This document shows, one piece after another, positions 49,351 to 57,048 of a DNA stretch of 64,000 bases (the stretch's first letter is position 1; each line of letters begins with the position of its first letter). The stretch lies in the NCBI GenBank assembly GCA_910588645.1, contig CAJUOY010000006.1, forward strand, positions 1 to 64,000, given 5' to 3'. This stretch comes from an uncultured Christensenellaceae bacterium (GTDB taxonomy: Bacteria > Bacillota > Clostridia > Christensenellales > Borkfalkiaceae). The notes below the pieces were generated by a model. That model saw nothing but the letters and a program-made list of their open reading frames with translations, was not told the DNA's origin and made no database searches. A program made the position numbers and the translations under genes.

Positions 49351-49374
49351 TAATAAGAAATGGCGCAGTTTAAG

Positions 49375-49414
49375 AACAAACAAGTCCGAACGATTTCGTT
49401 CGGACTTGTTTGTT
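49375..49414. terminator. 19-bp hairpin 3' of the SLOG gene
   Basis: A long perfect stem (AACAAACAAGTCCGAACGA and complement) centred at 49394-49395 between tRNA-Arg and the convergent SLOG gene. Neither side has a clean T-run, so a terminator is probable but not certain. Confidence 0.6.
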
Positions 49415-49422
49415 TGCATGTT

Positions 49423-49920
49423 TCAAAAATCGATGAATTTTATAATTTTATTCTTTTTCATAGCATAGTCGACAGTGTACCACGTACCGCCTTTTTTAAC
49501 GCCGTTAAAAAAAGCAATGATCACGTCGCTTTTGTCTACCATATAACGGTTGCGTTTAAACATACATTCCGGAGTGTATTGATCGGAAATAACGATAAAT
49601 CGGTCGGTGCGCCTAAGTAAACCGTCATAACGCGATTTATCCGGTTTAGACCATTTAAGCGTCTGATCGTAGCAGGGAATAGCACACTCCAAAGTAATGA
49701 GGTAACGCTCCTCGTCGCGCAAATTTAATACAGTTTCCGCAAAGTCCATATCGAAGCCTACTGCCATACCGGAAATAAAGTGAGTAACACCGTATTCGTT
49801 TATGATAAACAAAATTGTTTGCCTCAGTCGCTTTAAATAAGCTTTATGTTTAATTATGTCCTTTCCGTACGGATAAGGAAAACTTTTAGGACGATGTCCT
49901 GTACAACAACAAATTTTCAT
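49423..49920 (-). CDS. SLOG domain protein (DUF1273/YpsA-like)
   Basis: A 165-residue protein beginning ICCCTGHRPKSFPYPYGKD, with the TGHRP motif of the DUF1273/YpsA branch of the SLOG superfamily. It continues HFISGMAVGFDMDFAETVL and DRFIVISDQYTPECMFKRNRYMVDKSDVIIAFF, the Rossmann-like nucleotide-binding core. SLOG proteins bind or process nucleotide ligands in stress and defence systems. It is transcribed divergently from a double-XRE regulator across a palindromic operator. A 40-residue fragment of a second copy lies 1 kb away. Confidence 0.88.
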   Translation of the reverse strand: MKICCCTGHRPKSFPYPYGKDIIKHKAYLKRLRQTILFIINEYGVTHFISGMAVGFDMDFAETVLNLRDEERYLITLECAIPCYDQTLKWSKPDKSRYDGLLRRTDRFIVISDQYTPECMFKRNRYMVDKSDVIIAFFNGVKKGGTWYTVDYAMKKNKIIKFIDF

Positions 49921-49934
49921 ATTTTACCTTTAAC

Positions 49935-50025
49935 ATTAGACAATATAAGCTTAATATTGTCTAATTAACTATAAAAATTTAATACCATATTTTTACTGAC
50001 AATTTACGCATTTAATTGTCTAATT
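49935..50025. promoter_or_regulatory. Divergent operator-promoter region with two palindromes
   Basis: Site 1 is a perfect 12-bp-arm inverted repeat ATTAGACAATAT/ATATTGTCTAAT (49935-49946, 49954-49965). Because it is symmetric, it contains TAGACA-N17-TCTAAT on both strands; the minus copy drives the SLOG gene. Site 2, GACAATT/AATTGTC (49998-50004, 50014-50020), overlaps CTGACA (49996-50001) N17 TCTAAT (50019-50024), a promoter for the XRE gene. The regulator probably represses both directions and itself. Confidence 0.75.
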
Positions 50026-50052
50026 GGCAGAAATTAAAAATGGTATTATTAA

Positions 50053-50514
50053 ATGGCTATATCTAAAAATTTTCAAAACAGATTTGTTGAATTAGCGGAT
50101 GAGTTGGACGAAAAAAACAAATCTAAAAGAGCTAAAATAATAGGGATAAGTAACACTACTTATTCTAATGCGTATAACTACGGAATTATCCCCAAAACTT
50201 CTTCTTTAATAATAATTGCCGATTATTTTAACATATCAGTTGAATATCTTATTGGGAATACAGATAACGAACATTTTGAAAAATCCAAGCACCCTATTCA
50301 ATTTAAGGAACGTCTAATTAAATTGCAAAAGGAAAAAAATATTTTTACTGTCTACGAACTTTCGCAAAGAATTCATATACATCGTAATAATATTGCGCAA
50401 TGGATCAAATTAAACTGTATACCGCTTATTGACGATTTGATCATTGTAGCGGACTTTTTTGATGTATCTGTCGATTATCTGCTTGGCAGAACGGACGACA
50501 GAACTACTAATTAA
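50053..50514 (+). CDS. Tandem-XRE transcriptional regulator
   Basis: A 153-residue protein with two Cro/C1-type helix-turn-helix units (about 9-65 and 86-148), each ending with the same YL-G-TD signature (VEYLIGNTDN, VDYLLGRTDD). No effector domain. There is no Shine-Dalgarno before ATG 50053. The paired DNA-binding units match the two palindromic sites in the intergenic region. Likely the autoregulated repressor of the SLOG-XRE module. Confidence 0.85.
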   Translation: MAISKNFQNRFVELADELDEKNKSKRAKIIGISNTTYSNAYNYGIIPKTSSLIIIADYFNISVEYLIGNTDNEHFEKSKHPIQFKERLIKLQKEKNIFTVYELSQRIHIHRNNIAQWIKLNCIPLIDDLIIVADFFDVSVDYLLGRTDDRTTN

Positions 50515-50571
50515 AAAAGTGCCGTTCCCATAACGAAGAACGACACCGTAGATTATACCGTTCGTCGTTAG

Positions 50572-50683
50572 TCGCCAAACCAAAACTTAACTTCCCGTAC
50601 GAGAAATAAAGCAACGATTTCGAGTATAGTTCTACCAATAACTATGCTCGCACGGGAAAAATTTATTCGTTTTGATTTGGCGA
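50572..50683. other. Highly self-complementary 112-nt element (structured RNA or MITE-like)
   Basis: Three nested complementary pairs were found by eye. The outer arms are TCGCCAAACCAAAAC (50572-50586) with GTTTTGATTTGGCGA (50669-50683), 14 of 15 pairing. The middle arms are TTCCCGT (50592-50598) with ACGGGAA (50652-50658). The inner hairpin is CGAGTATAGTT (50621-50631) with AACTATGCTCG (50640-50650), loop of 8. CGAG at 50600-50603 competes with 50621-50624 for CTCG 50647-50650, so a conformational switch is possible. It does not overlap a credible coding frame. Upstream 50515-50571 has only a weak AACGAC/GTCGTT pair. Confidence 0.6.
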
Positions 50684-50810
50684 TTTCTATTTTAGCAAAA
50701 TAAGAATATTATGTCAATTAAAAATTTTACTTAATATAATTGTAAACCGTTTATGATGAGCTGTGCTGTGCAAACTATAAAAAGTAGAGATTATTAAGTT
50801 CTTTGCCTTT

Positions 50811-50933
50811 TTACATTAAATAAAATAATTGCCGAAGTTGATTTAAATAAACTTTATGTTTAATTTCATCCTTTCCGTACGGATAAGGAAAACTTTTAGG
50901 ACGATGCCCTGTGCAACAACAAATATTTTTCAC
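50811..50933 (-). pseudogene. Truncated second copy of the SLOG gene
   Basis: GTG 50933 opens MKNICCCTGHRPKSFPYPYG... and matches the first ~36 residues of the intact SLOG protein before ending at a stop. At the DNA level 50831-50924 aligns without gaps to 49821-49914 (offset 1010) with roughly a dozen mismatches by eye. The 3' three-quarters are missing. The fragment is divergent from an XRE gene, as in the intact copy, so the whole module seems to have been duplicated. Confidence 0.85.
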
Positions 50934-50953
50934 AACAACAATTATAGCATTAA

Positions 50954-50975
50954 TTATGGTTATATGCAACCATAA
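50954..50975. promoter_or_regulatory. Inverted repeat, possible operator of the second module
   Basis: TTATGGTT/AACCATAA (50954-50961, 50968-50975) with a 6-base gap, between the SLOG fragment and the XRE gene at 51034, the position matching the operator of the intact module. Confidence 0.45.
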
Positions 50976-51033
50976 AGATGTAAAAATTAATAATAAAATT
51001 ATAGTTGCCCACAACAATAAAGGAAGGCAGCTT

Positions 51034-51276
51034 GTGAATAACGTTAATCACGCTTTGGTTTTGAGAATTGAGGAGCTTTTGAAAGTTAATAATATGACCA
51101 GATATAAACTTGCTATGGAAAGCGGTGTTTCTCATTCAACGTTGAAAAATATTATGCACGAAACAGTTAAAGATAATTTATTATCAACTACTATTCTAAT
51201 AGCTAACGGGTTTGGTATGTCTGTAAGCGAATTTTTAAATAGTCCGTTGTTTGCGGAAGAAAATTTGGATATATAA
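51034..51276 (+). CDS. Small XRE family regulator (80 residues)
   Basis: One helix-turn-helix domain: LVLRIEELLKVNNMTRYKLAMESGVSHSTLKNIM, followed by a helical end containing TTILIANGFGMSVSEFL. GTG 51034 is chosen because AGGAAGG lies just upstream; an in-frame ATG at 50911 would add 41 residues overlapping the SLOG fragment and is less likely. It is the HTH_26-like single-domain type. It probably controls the divergent module whose SLOG gene is now truncated. Confidence 0.75.
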   Translation: MNNVNHALVLRIEELLKVNNMTRYKLAMESGVSHSTLKNIMHETVKDNLLSTTILIANGFGMSVSEFLNSPLFAEENLDI

Positions 51277-51346
51277 GATTTTTGCAGGTGCGTAATACAT
51301 ACCTTACGCAAAGCATTTCTTGTAAACTTTACCTTACAATTTAATT

Positions 51347-51556
51347 ATGAAAAATAAATTTGCCGTCAGGTTAAACGAATTAATTAAAGACAATAACGTA
51401 TCGAAAAGAGAACTGGCCAAGAAAATAGGAGTCTCGGCAACAAGTATCTCCGATTGGTCCAACGGGAAGATACAGCCGACGGCCGAAAATATTTTTTTGA
51501 TTTCGGAATATTTTCAAGTAAGCGCAGATTATCTACTCGGTTTAATAGACTTTTAA
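51347..51556 (+). CDS. Small XRE family regulator (69 residues)
   Basis: A complete Cro/C1 domain of 69 residues: FAVRLNELIKDNNVSKRELAKKIGVSATSISDWSNGKIQPT, ending SADYLLGLIDF, the same terminal signature as in the double-XRE protein. There is no clear ribosome site. Upstream TTGTAA/TTACAA (51320-51325, 51334-51339) is a short inverted repeat that could be its operator. Third regulator in 1.5 kb; partner unknown. Confidence 0.75.
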   Translation: MKNKFAVRLNELIKDNNVSKRELAKKIGVSATSISDWSNGKIQPTAENIFLISEYFQVSADYLLGLIDF

Positions 51557-51609
51557 GCAAATTTAGTTCTTCTTAAGATTACTTCTTTTTAAAATGGTTA
51601 TATTTTAAA

Positions 51610-51653
51610 TAAATAACTATCCTAATAGCTAACGGATTTCATATATCTATAAA
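51610..51653 (+). pseudogene. Relic of an XRE gene
   Basis: One frame reads TILIANGFHISINR, matching TILIANGFGMSVSEF of the 80-residue XRE protein, with clear DNA similarity to 51187-51230. No start or flanking domain remains. The rest of 51557-51657 shows nothing else. Confidence 0.55.
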
Positions 51654-51657
51654 TAGA

Positions 51658-51693
51658 AAATGCGCGGTTGCATATGCAACCGCGCATTTATTT
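51658..51693. terminator. Perfect 32-bp palindrome, terminator of the M60 gene
   Basis: Arms of 16 bases (AAATGCGCGGTTGCAT and complement, 51658-51689). On the minus strand it is followed by TTTTCTATTT; on the plus strand by TTTATTTAC. Confidence 0.9.
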
Positions 51694-51718
51694 ACTTATT
51701 TTTTATGATAAACATTTA

Positions 51719-54700
51719 TCAAGCATAAGTGAGTATTGAGTCTATGTTTGCTTCGCCCGTGCATCTTATTTCAACGCGGTGGGTGCCTTCCGCAAGCTTT
51801 TGAGACATGTATGATACGGAGTAAATTCCGTTATCCTCTTTAAGCTCAATGGAATCCGCTTTCTTTCCGTCGATATAGACTTCGAAGTTTCTTCCGAATT
51901 CAGACGGCGATATGAAACCGACTCTTGTACCCGTAAAGTCAAACGACATTGTCGCGCCCTTTTGTCCGATATAAATATGTCCGAACGTGGAGAACGCTTG
52001 CTCGCCCTTCCAATTCCCTGCATATTTGAACATCGAGTTGTCGGGGCATATGTCATTACCGTTGGGGATAGTCAGTATTGACGATAACTCGATTTTGTTA
52101 AGACACAAGTATTTCTGATAGCCTGTGGAATGAGTATCCGTAACTTCGACTTTATAGTAACTGAACGTATGGTATTCGTCAAAGTCGGCGACAACCTGTA
52201 ATTTGCCGAGCTTAGATCCTGCAGTTTCATAAACCTGCGTCCAGTTTTCACCGTCCTCGCTTACCCAAATCTTAAAGGCTTTGGGAAGATAGGTGCTGTA
52301 ATTCGATTTTACTGCCGAACCGTGGAATACCAGACGGTTTGCGGTTACGGGATTATCGAGTTTAACTGTAGCTATAAACGGGTTATTTTCTGAAATACTT
52401 GTTTTATTTGTGTGGATAAAAGTATTATCATCATCATCAAAAAGATTATCTATTGAAAAAGATGACGAACTGTCCCAAGGTTGATACTGCGACTCGATAC
52501 ACGTCTGTTTTTCATCGAACACTTTAAGATCATTATAGGTATAGTTATATTTCCTTGTGTAGAAATAATCTGTAGTGAAGTCGGCGTTCGATGGGAACTC
52601 ATAATCGTGTCTGTACGCGTTTACGTAATTAGCCTTGGTAGGAGGTATGAGTTCTGCGTTGTTGGCTTCTTCTTCCGTAACCTCGTTGCCCTGATAGTCA
52701 AAGTAATGAGTAACTCCGTTTTCGTCAACCGTCATAGTGAACATCGGTTCCGTCCATTTTGCCGTACCGAGGCCGATATAGCTGACTGTAGGCGAAGACT
52801 GTACTATAAGTACTTCTTTGAAGTATACCCAGGAATGTTCTTCAAGTTCGAGATCTACGTAAGTTTTGTCGTCGTTGAGACGGAACTGCGCGCTATTGCC
52901 TATCACCGAACTATCTTTAATGGTGGCGCCAAGTGTGTATGTTTTGCCGTCGTCAACGGAATAATACATTGCGCAGTTCATTCTTCCGCGCAGATAAATA
53001 CGGTACTTGCCCGCGTCCTCGAAATACAATTTGCCGTGAAGTTCGTTGATAGTGTTGTCTTTTACGAAATACTTGTCGGGGGCATTGGGGTACTTATCGT
53101 GCGTTGCGTCGTTATCGGGATAATACCATATGTCGGTATTACAGTTCTGGGTGGGGTTGAAATGATCTTCCTCGATAACTTCAGTATAACCTTCATATCC
53201 GCTTTCATAAGCCGTCTGTGCATCCGTATACATATTGTCGGCTGAATAGGTATAAGTCTTTCTTGTAAGCGTCGTCTTATTGGTCTCGTGCGATTGTTCG
53301 AATTGAAGCACAAGGTCGACGTCCTCTACTGTAAACGCATTGTCGTTCTTAGTGATTGAAAGAGTTGCGATTATTTCTCCCGAACCGAGGTTATTTGTGT
53401 CCGGATGGTAAATGAAGTTGTAATCGTCAATCTGCTCTATAGAGCCGTGTTCGGGTTGTGAAATGCTTTTTATAGTGTAGTTGAATTCCTCGGGTATGAC
53501 CACGCTTCCGCTTGCATACTGTCCGTTGGGAGAGGAATATTTGCTCAGATCGATATTGAAATCCTTTCCGAAAGGGATCACGTACGGTTGCATAGTGTTT
53601 ATATACTTCTTTTGACCATCGTAATTGTAGCTTCTTCCCGTTTGATATACGGACGATACTGGAACAAACATAGGGTATTCGGGATTACCCCAATTTTCTG
53701 CAACGGAGTCGTCTATGCCTTTAAGCAAATCCTTAAAGTAATATGTCATATCGTTATGAGTTATTTCCTGCCAGGCTCTTAAATATCCGGTATAAGTTTG
53801 TCCGTATTTTCCGATTTGTTGTCTATACTTAGCCTGAATGTAGTTGTCGGGGCCGAAGTTGTGTAAGAGCGTTGCATAGAGCGCAAGGCCCTGATTGCCG
53901 TTCGAAGGATTTTCACTCGGTCTCCTTATTTTAAGCACTTCTTCAAGCGCAAGCGTCGCGCTGGTGTAGTTGTTCCAACCGCCGAGGCCTGCCGCGCCGT
54001 AACTTGAAATACCTCTGTTTGCGGATATTTTTGTGAAAAGCGCGTATGATACAAGCGTCATTCCGTTGTTGGTTACTTCGCCGCCGTTGCCTACGCCGTA
54101 ACCCTGGAAGTTGTGATGATACTCGTGGAAGTTACCCCAAGCGCCAGAAGAAACTATGGAGTTATAATTAAGCGCAGAGCTCATCCAGCCGGAGGGACAG
54201 TTTACGGAGCCCTGTCCGGGGAATGCAACCGCCGCGCCTGCAGCTACAAACGGTTCGTAAAGGAATACAATACCCTGCGATGAGCCGGTTGTCGTAACTG
54301 AGGCAACTTTGTCCCAAAGCACCGCTACTTTATATATGTCATCATAGGAGAAATTTTTAGCGTTAATCTTGGGGCCTGAATGCAGTACGCCGTTGTGCCA
54401 AACTTCGAGGTCGAAGTAAGGAGTGGAAGATTGTGCATTTGCTTCGAATTCTTCCCTCGTTGTATATCCCAATATGAAGTGCGAGTATGTAACGCCGCCC
54501 GAAATAGTTGCGGTGAAAGTTACGCTTTTATTGCGGATATATATTGGACCGCCGATAAACGAACCTACGTAAGCGGTATAAACTCCGTTCTCCAACACCG
54601 CCGTATTCTTGTTTATCTTCATTGTGTTCAAAAGGTGAGGGATACGCTGCATCTGTCCTTTTGCCGTCCAGATGTTGTTTGCTTTACCGTTATAGAGCGC

Positions 54701-55921
54701 CTGACCGATATGAATTTCCAAACCGCCGGTTGCGTTCATATCGGCTTCGCTTATCTGAATTTTTATTACTTCGCCTGCGGGGGCATACACGCCTGTAACT
54801 CCGTAACCGTTGTATCCGCGGGGACGCATGGTTACTTCCTTAATAATGCCGGGTTCTGCGGGATCGACGTCGCCGAAATAGAGTCCCTGTGAAGCGGAAT
54901 GCTTGTAAAGCCGTCTGTGCTTTTCGAATTTGTCTAAAGTGGGCACGGGCTCTGCGGTTGTGCCGCTGTAAAGGAATCCGTCTTTATCCATCCAGGTATA
55001 ATTTCCGCCGCCTGCATTCCAGGTTCCGGTTGCCGTAAGATAGCTGGATTCGGCAATAAGCGCGTTTCTTGCGGCTATTTTGTCGTCATCGCTGCCTATA
55101 ACGGTGGAGAGGGTGTATCCGAATTTAGGATATGCGCCCAGGCCTTCGTCTCTGGTCTTTGTCGGGATTTTTCTTTCAACCGTTCCTATCTGCTGAGCCG
55201 AATAGCCGACGATTGTGTTTGTCTTTTTATCGGTGTCGTATTCGTATTTAGGCAATTCGCCGGGATTAAAATAGTGTTCGATACCGGTAGAAACTTCATA
55301 GTAGGGATCGCCCGGTTTAAGATCGCCCTCGGTGTAGTTGGGGTTGTTGGGCTTGGGAATAACTATGTCGCCGTTATCGCCGATATCTCCTCCGGGGTTT
55401 TCGCCTGTGTTGCCACCGTTGTTGCCGCTGTTGTTATTAGAACAGGATTTAGTGCCGAGAACAACGCCCAAAATAATTGCAACCACCAGAAGCAAAGAAA
55501 CAGCCGCCGTAATTATAATGCGGATCTTACCTTTTTTTGTTGAGGCGAAAGACTTGATTTTTTCGATAACGCTCTTTTTAGGCGCGTTCTTTTTATCCTC
55601 GTTCGTTTTTTGTTCTTTTACGGGTTTTGTTTCCTTTGTCGCCGCAACTTCTTCTTTAACGGGCGCGGCTGCCTTTTGCGCGGTCGTTTTAGACTCTTTG
55701 GCGGTTTCGGATTTTTTTGCCACCGTCTTTTTCTTTTCCGCGGGTATTGCTATTTCTGCGGTCTTGTCCTTAGTGGCCTTAGGCGCTGCGGGCTTTGACT
55801 TTGCGGAGGATGCCGCGGCCGCCGTTTTCTTTTCCGTCTGGGCTTTAGACTTTGTTTCTGTCTTGGAAGCGTCGGAAGTTGACTTGGCCGTTTTTTTGGA
55901 TTTTGTTTCTTTTTCGTCCAT
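51719..55921 (-). CDS. Large membrane-anchored M60-like (mucinase-type) peptidase
   Basis: A 1400-residue surface protein. Residues 1-132 are an intracellular Lys/Ala/Thr-rich low-complexity region. A membrane helix spans ~133-156, and a Gly/Asn linker follows. The middle holds the metal motif HEYHH (His599, Glu600, His603) in GNFHEYHHNFQG, typical of peptidase M60/enhancin enzymes that cut mucin-type glycoproteins. Towards the C-terminus come a discoidin/F5-8 type C domain (about 1150-1290: ENWTQVYETAG...) and a final beta-sandwich (YAGNWKGEQAF... to the end). Both are probable carbohydrate-binding modules. AAGGAG precedes the ATG. It faces outward as a type II anchored enzyme. Confidence 0.88.
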   Translation of the reverse strand: MDEKETKSKKTAKSTSDASKTETKSKAQTEKKTAAAASSAKSKPAAPKATKDKTAEIAIPAEKKKTVAKKSETAKESKTTAQKAAAPVKEEVAATKETKPVKEQKTNEDKKNAPKKSVIEKIKSFASTKKGKIRIIITAAVSLLLVVAIILGVVLGTKSCSNNNSGNNGGNTGENPGGDIGDNGDIVIPKPNNPNYTEGDLKPGDPYYEVSTGIEHYFNPGELPKYEYDTDKKTNTIVGYSAQQIGTVERKIPTKTRDEGLGAYPKFGYTLSTVIGSDDDKIAARNALIAESSYLTATGTWNAGGGNYTWMDKDGFLYSGTTAEPVPTLDKFEKHRRLYKHSASQGLYFGDVDPAEPGIIKEVTMRPRGYNGYGVTGVYAPAGEVIKIQISEADMNATGGLEIHIGQALYNGKANNIWTAKGQMQRIPHLLNTMKINKNTAVLENGVYTAYVGSFIGGPIYIRNKSVTFTATISGGVTYSHFILGYTTREEFEANAQSSTPYFDLEVWHNGVLHSGPKINAKNFSYDDIYKVAVLWDKVASVTTTGSSQGIVFLYEPFVAAGAAVAFPGQGSVNCPSGWMSSALNYNSIVSSGAWGNFHEYHHNFQGYGVGNGGEVTNNGMTLVSYALFTKISANRGISSYGAAGLGGWNNYTSATLALEEVLKIRRPSENPSNGNQGLALYATLLHNFGPDNYIQAKYRQQIGKYGQTYTGYLRAWQEITHNDMTYYFKDLLKGIDDSVAENWGNPEYPMFVPVSSVYQTGRSYNYDGQKKYINTMQPYVIPFGKDFNIDLSKYSSPNGQYASGSVVIPEEFNYTIKSISQPEHGSIEQIDDYNFIYHPDTNNLGSGEIIATLSITKNDNAFTVEDVDLVLQFEQSHETNKTTLTRKTYTYSADNMYTDAQTAYESGYEGYTEVIEEDHFNPTQNCNTDIWYYPDNDATHDKYPNAPDKYFVKDNTINELHGKLYFEDAGKYRIYLRGRMNCAMYYSVDDGKTYTLGATIKDSSVIGNSAQFRLNDDKTYVDLELEEHSWVYFKEVLIVQSSPTVSYIGLGTAKWTEPMFTMTVDENGVTHYFDYQGNEVTEEEANNAELIPPTKANYVNAYRHDYEFPSNADFTTDYFYTRKYNYTYNDLKVFDEKQTCIESQYQPWDSSSSFSIDNLFDDDDNTFIHTNKTSISENNPFIATVKLDNPVTANRLVFHGSAVKSNYSTYLPKAFKIWVSEDGENWTQVYETAGSKLGKLQVVADFDEYHTFSYYKVEVTDTHSTGYQKYLCLNKIELSSILTIPNGNDICPDNSMFKYAGNWKGEQAFSTFGHIYIGQKGATMSFDFTGTRVGFISPSEFGRNFEVYIDGKKADSIELKEDNGIYSVSYMSQKLAEGTHRVEIRCTGEANIDSILTYA

Positions 55922-56008
55922 ACAAAATTCTCCTTAGATTATTTCAAATTGAATTTTTTGCACTTTCCCCGATATTTAAAATATTACATTAATATAATAT
56001 TTATATGG

Positions 56009-56037
56009 ATTATATCATTCGGATATTCGTTTGTCAA
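56009..56037 (-). promoter_or_regulatory. Promoter of the M60 gene
   Basis: Minus strand TTGACA (56037-56032), 17-bp spacer, TATAAT (56014-56009); leader of about 80 bases. Confidence 0.9.
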
Positions 56038-56052
56038 TTCTATTTCCGTGCG

Positions 56053-56081
56053 TTGACAGCGTATCCTTAAGAGTATATAAT
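56053..56081 (+). promoter_or_regulatory. Promoter of the flavin-reductase-like gene
   Basis: TTGACA (56053-56058), 17-bp spacer, TATAAT (56076-56081). It is back-to-back with the M60 promoter; the two -35 boxes are 15 bases apart. Confidence 0.92.
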
Positions 56082-56100
56082 CGATTAGAGAGGTGGTAAT

Positions 56101-56997
56101 ATGAACGATTTCAAAGAATTGCGCATTGTCGACAATTTTTATCAGACGTCCGCGTTTTATCCTATGCCGACAATTATGGTAGGGACAGTATCTCAAAGCG
56201 GTAAAACCAATTTGGGGGCTTATTCTCTCTGTTTCCCATACTATATCGCGGGTAAAGATTATTACGCAATGATACTTCAATGCCGCAATAATTCCAATAC
56301 CGCGCAAAATCTTTTGCGCACAAAAAAGTGCTCTTTGAATTTTATAACCGACGAAAGAAAATATTTTAAAGAAGCGGTAAGATTGGGTTTCCCCGGCGAT
56401 ACCACCGAGGGAAAGATGAAAAATTGCTTGTTCACTTTAATCCCCGATCCGTCCGATAAGGACAGACCGAATATTGTGGATGAAGCTTATCAGGTATTCG
56501 AATGTACCTGGGATGACAGTCTTGAAAACGCCTTTGAGGACAGAGCGGGAAACCTTGAAGGATACCAGCCGCCTTACAGAAATTTTAACGGGATAACGAG
56601 TAAGTTCGGCGCTCATTTCATCTTGAAGATAGATAAAATATATATGAAGCCCAAATATCACGACGCGATTATAAACGGAGTATCGGCAAGGAATTTTCCC
56701 CGCGTTCCCGTCGATTACGGTTACAGGGACAGCACGCATTTTTGGTATTCGAAATTCGTAAAGCCGGTCTCGGAAGAGATTCCCGCAAAGGAGGGGGATT
56801 TAACGTCTGTGATCTACGCGGCGGCGCGTATCGATCCCGAAGTTAAATTTACCGAAGGCGCTTGCAAAAAGCTTATTAAAATTCCGCGAATATTCCTCAA
56901 AGCCGCGCTTACGCAAATGGTGCAGATAGCCAAAGAGGAAAAAATAACTTTGATAGACGAAGCCGCGCTTGAAATTATAAACAATAAACGAAGATAA
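56101..56997 (+). CDS. Flavin reductase-like domain protein
   Basis: A 298-residue protein whose first ~200 residues match the split-barrel flavin reductase (DIM6/NTAB) fold: YPMPTIMVGTVSQSGKTNLGAYSL at the FMN-binding start, CRNNSNTAQNLLRTKKCSLNFI in the middle. The C-terminal ~80 residues are helical (ACKKLIKIPRIFLKAALTQMVQIAKEEKI). GAGAGGTGG precedes the ATG. It probably binds FMN and reduces an unknown partner; such proteins are common in anaerobes without assigned substrates. Confidence 0.82.
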   Translation: MNDFKELRIVDNFYQTSAFYPMPTIMVGTVSQSGKTNLGAYSLCFPYYIAGKDYYAMILQCRNNSNTAQNLLRTKKCSLNFITDERKYFKEAVRLGFPGDTTEGKMKNCLFTLIPDPSDKDRPNIVDEAYQVFECTWDDSLENAFEDRAGNLEGYQPPYRNFNGITSKFGAHFILKIDKIYMKPKYHDAIINGVSARNFPRVPVDYGYRDSTHFWYSKFVKPVSEEIPAKEGDLTSVIYAAARIDPEVKFTEGACKKLIKIPRIFLKAALTQMVQIAKEEKITLIDEAALEIINNKRR

Positions 56998-57004
56998 ATT
57001 AATT

Positions 57005-57040
57005 AAGCCCGCTTTCTTCGAATGCGAAGAAAGCGGGCTT
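57005..57040. terminator. 16-bp hairpin between convergent genes
   Basis: AAGCCCGCTTTCTTCG and its complement (57005-57020, 57025-57040) with AATG loop. The T-run is weak on the plus side and AATTAATTTATC on the minus side. Confidence 0.8.
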
Positions 57041-57048
57041 ATCGTCTA

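Noticed and set aside
52481..53245. 254-residue plus-strand frame inside the M60 gene
   Set aside because: Antisense shadow of a strongly supported gene, with composition and no motif that suggest a real protein.
55338..55937. 199-residue plus-strand frame over the M60 N-terminus
   Set aside because: It is the reverse of the repetitive Lys/Ala codons and reads as low-complexity Phe/Ala/Val; no start signal.
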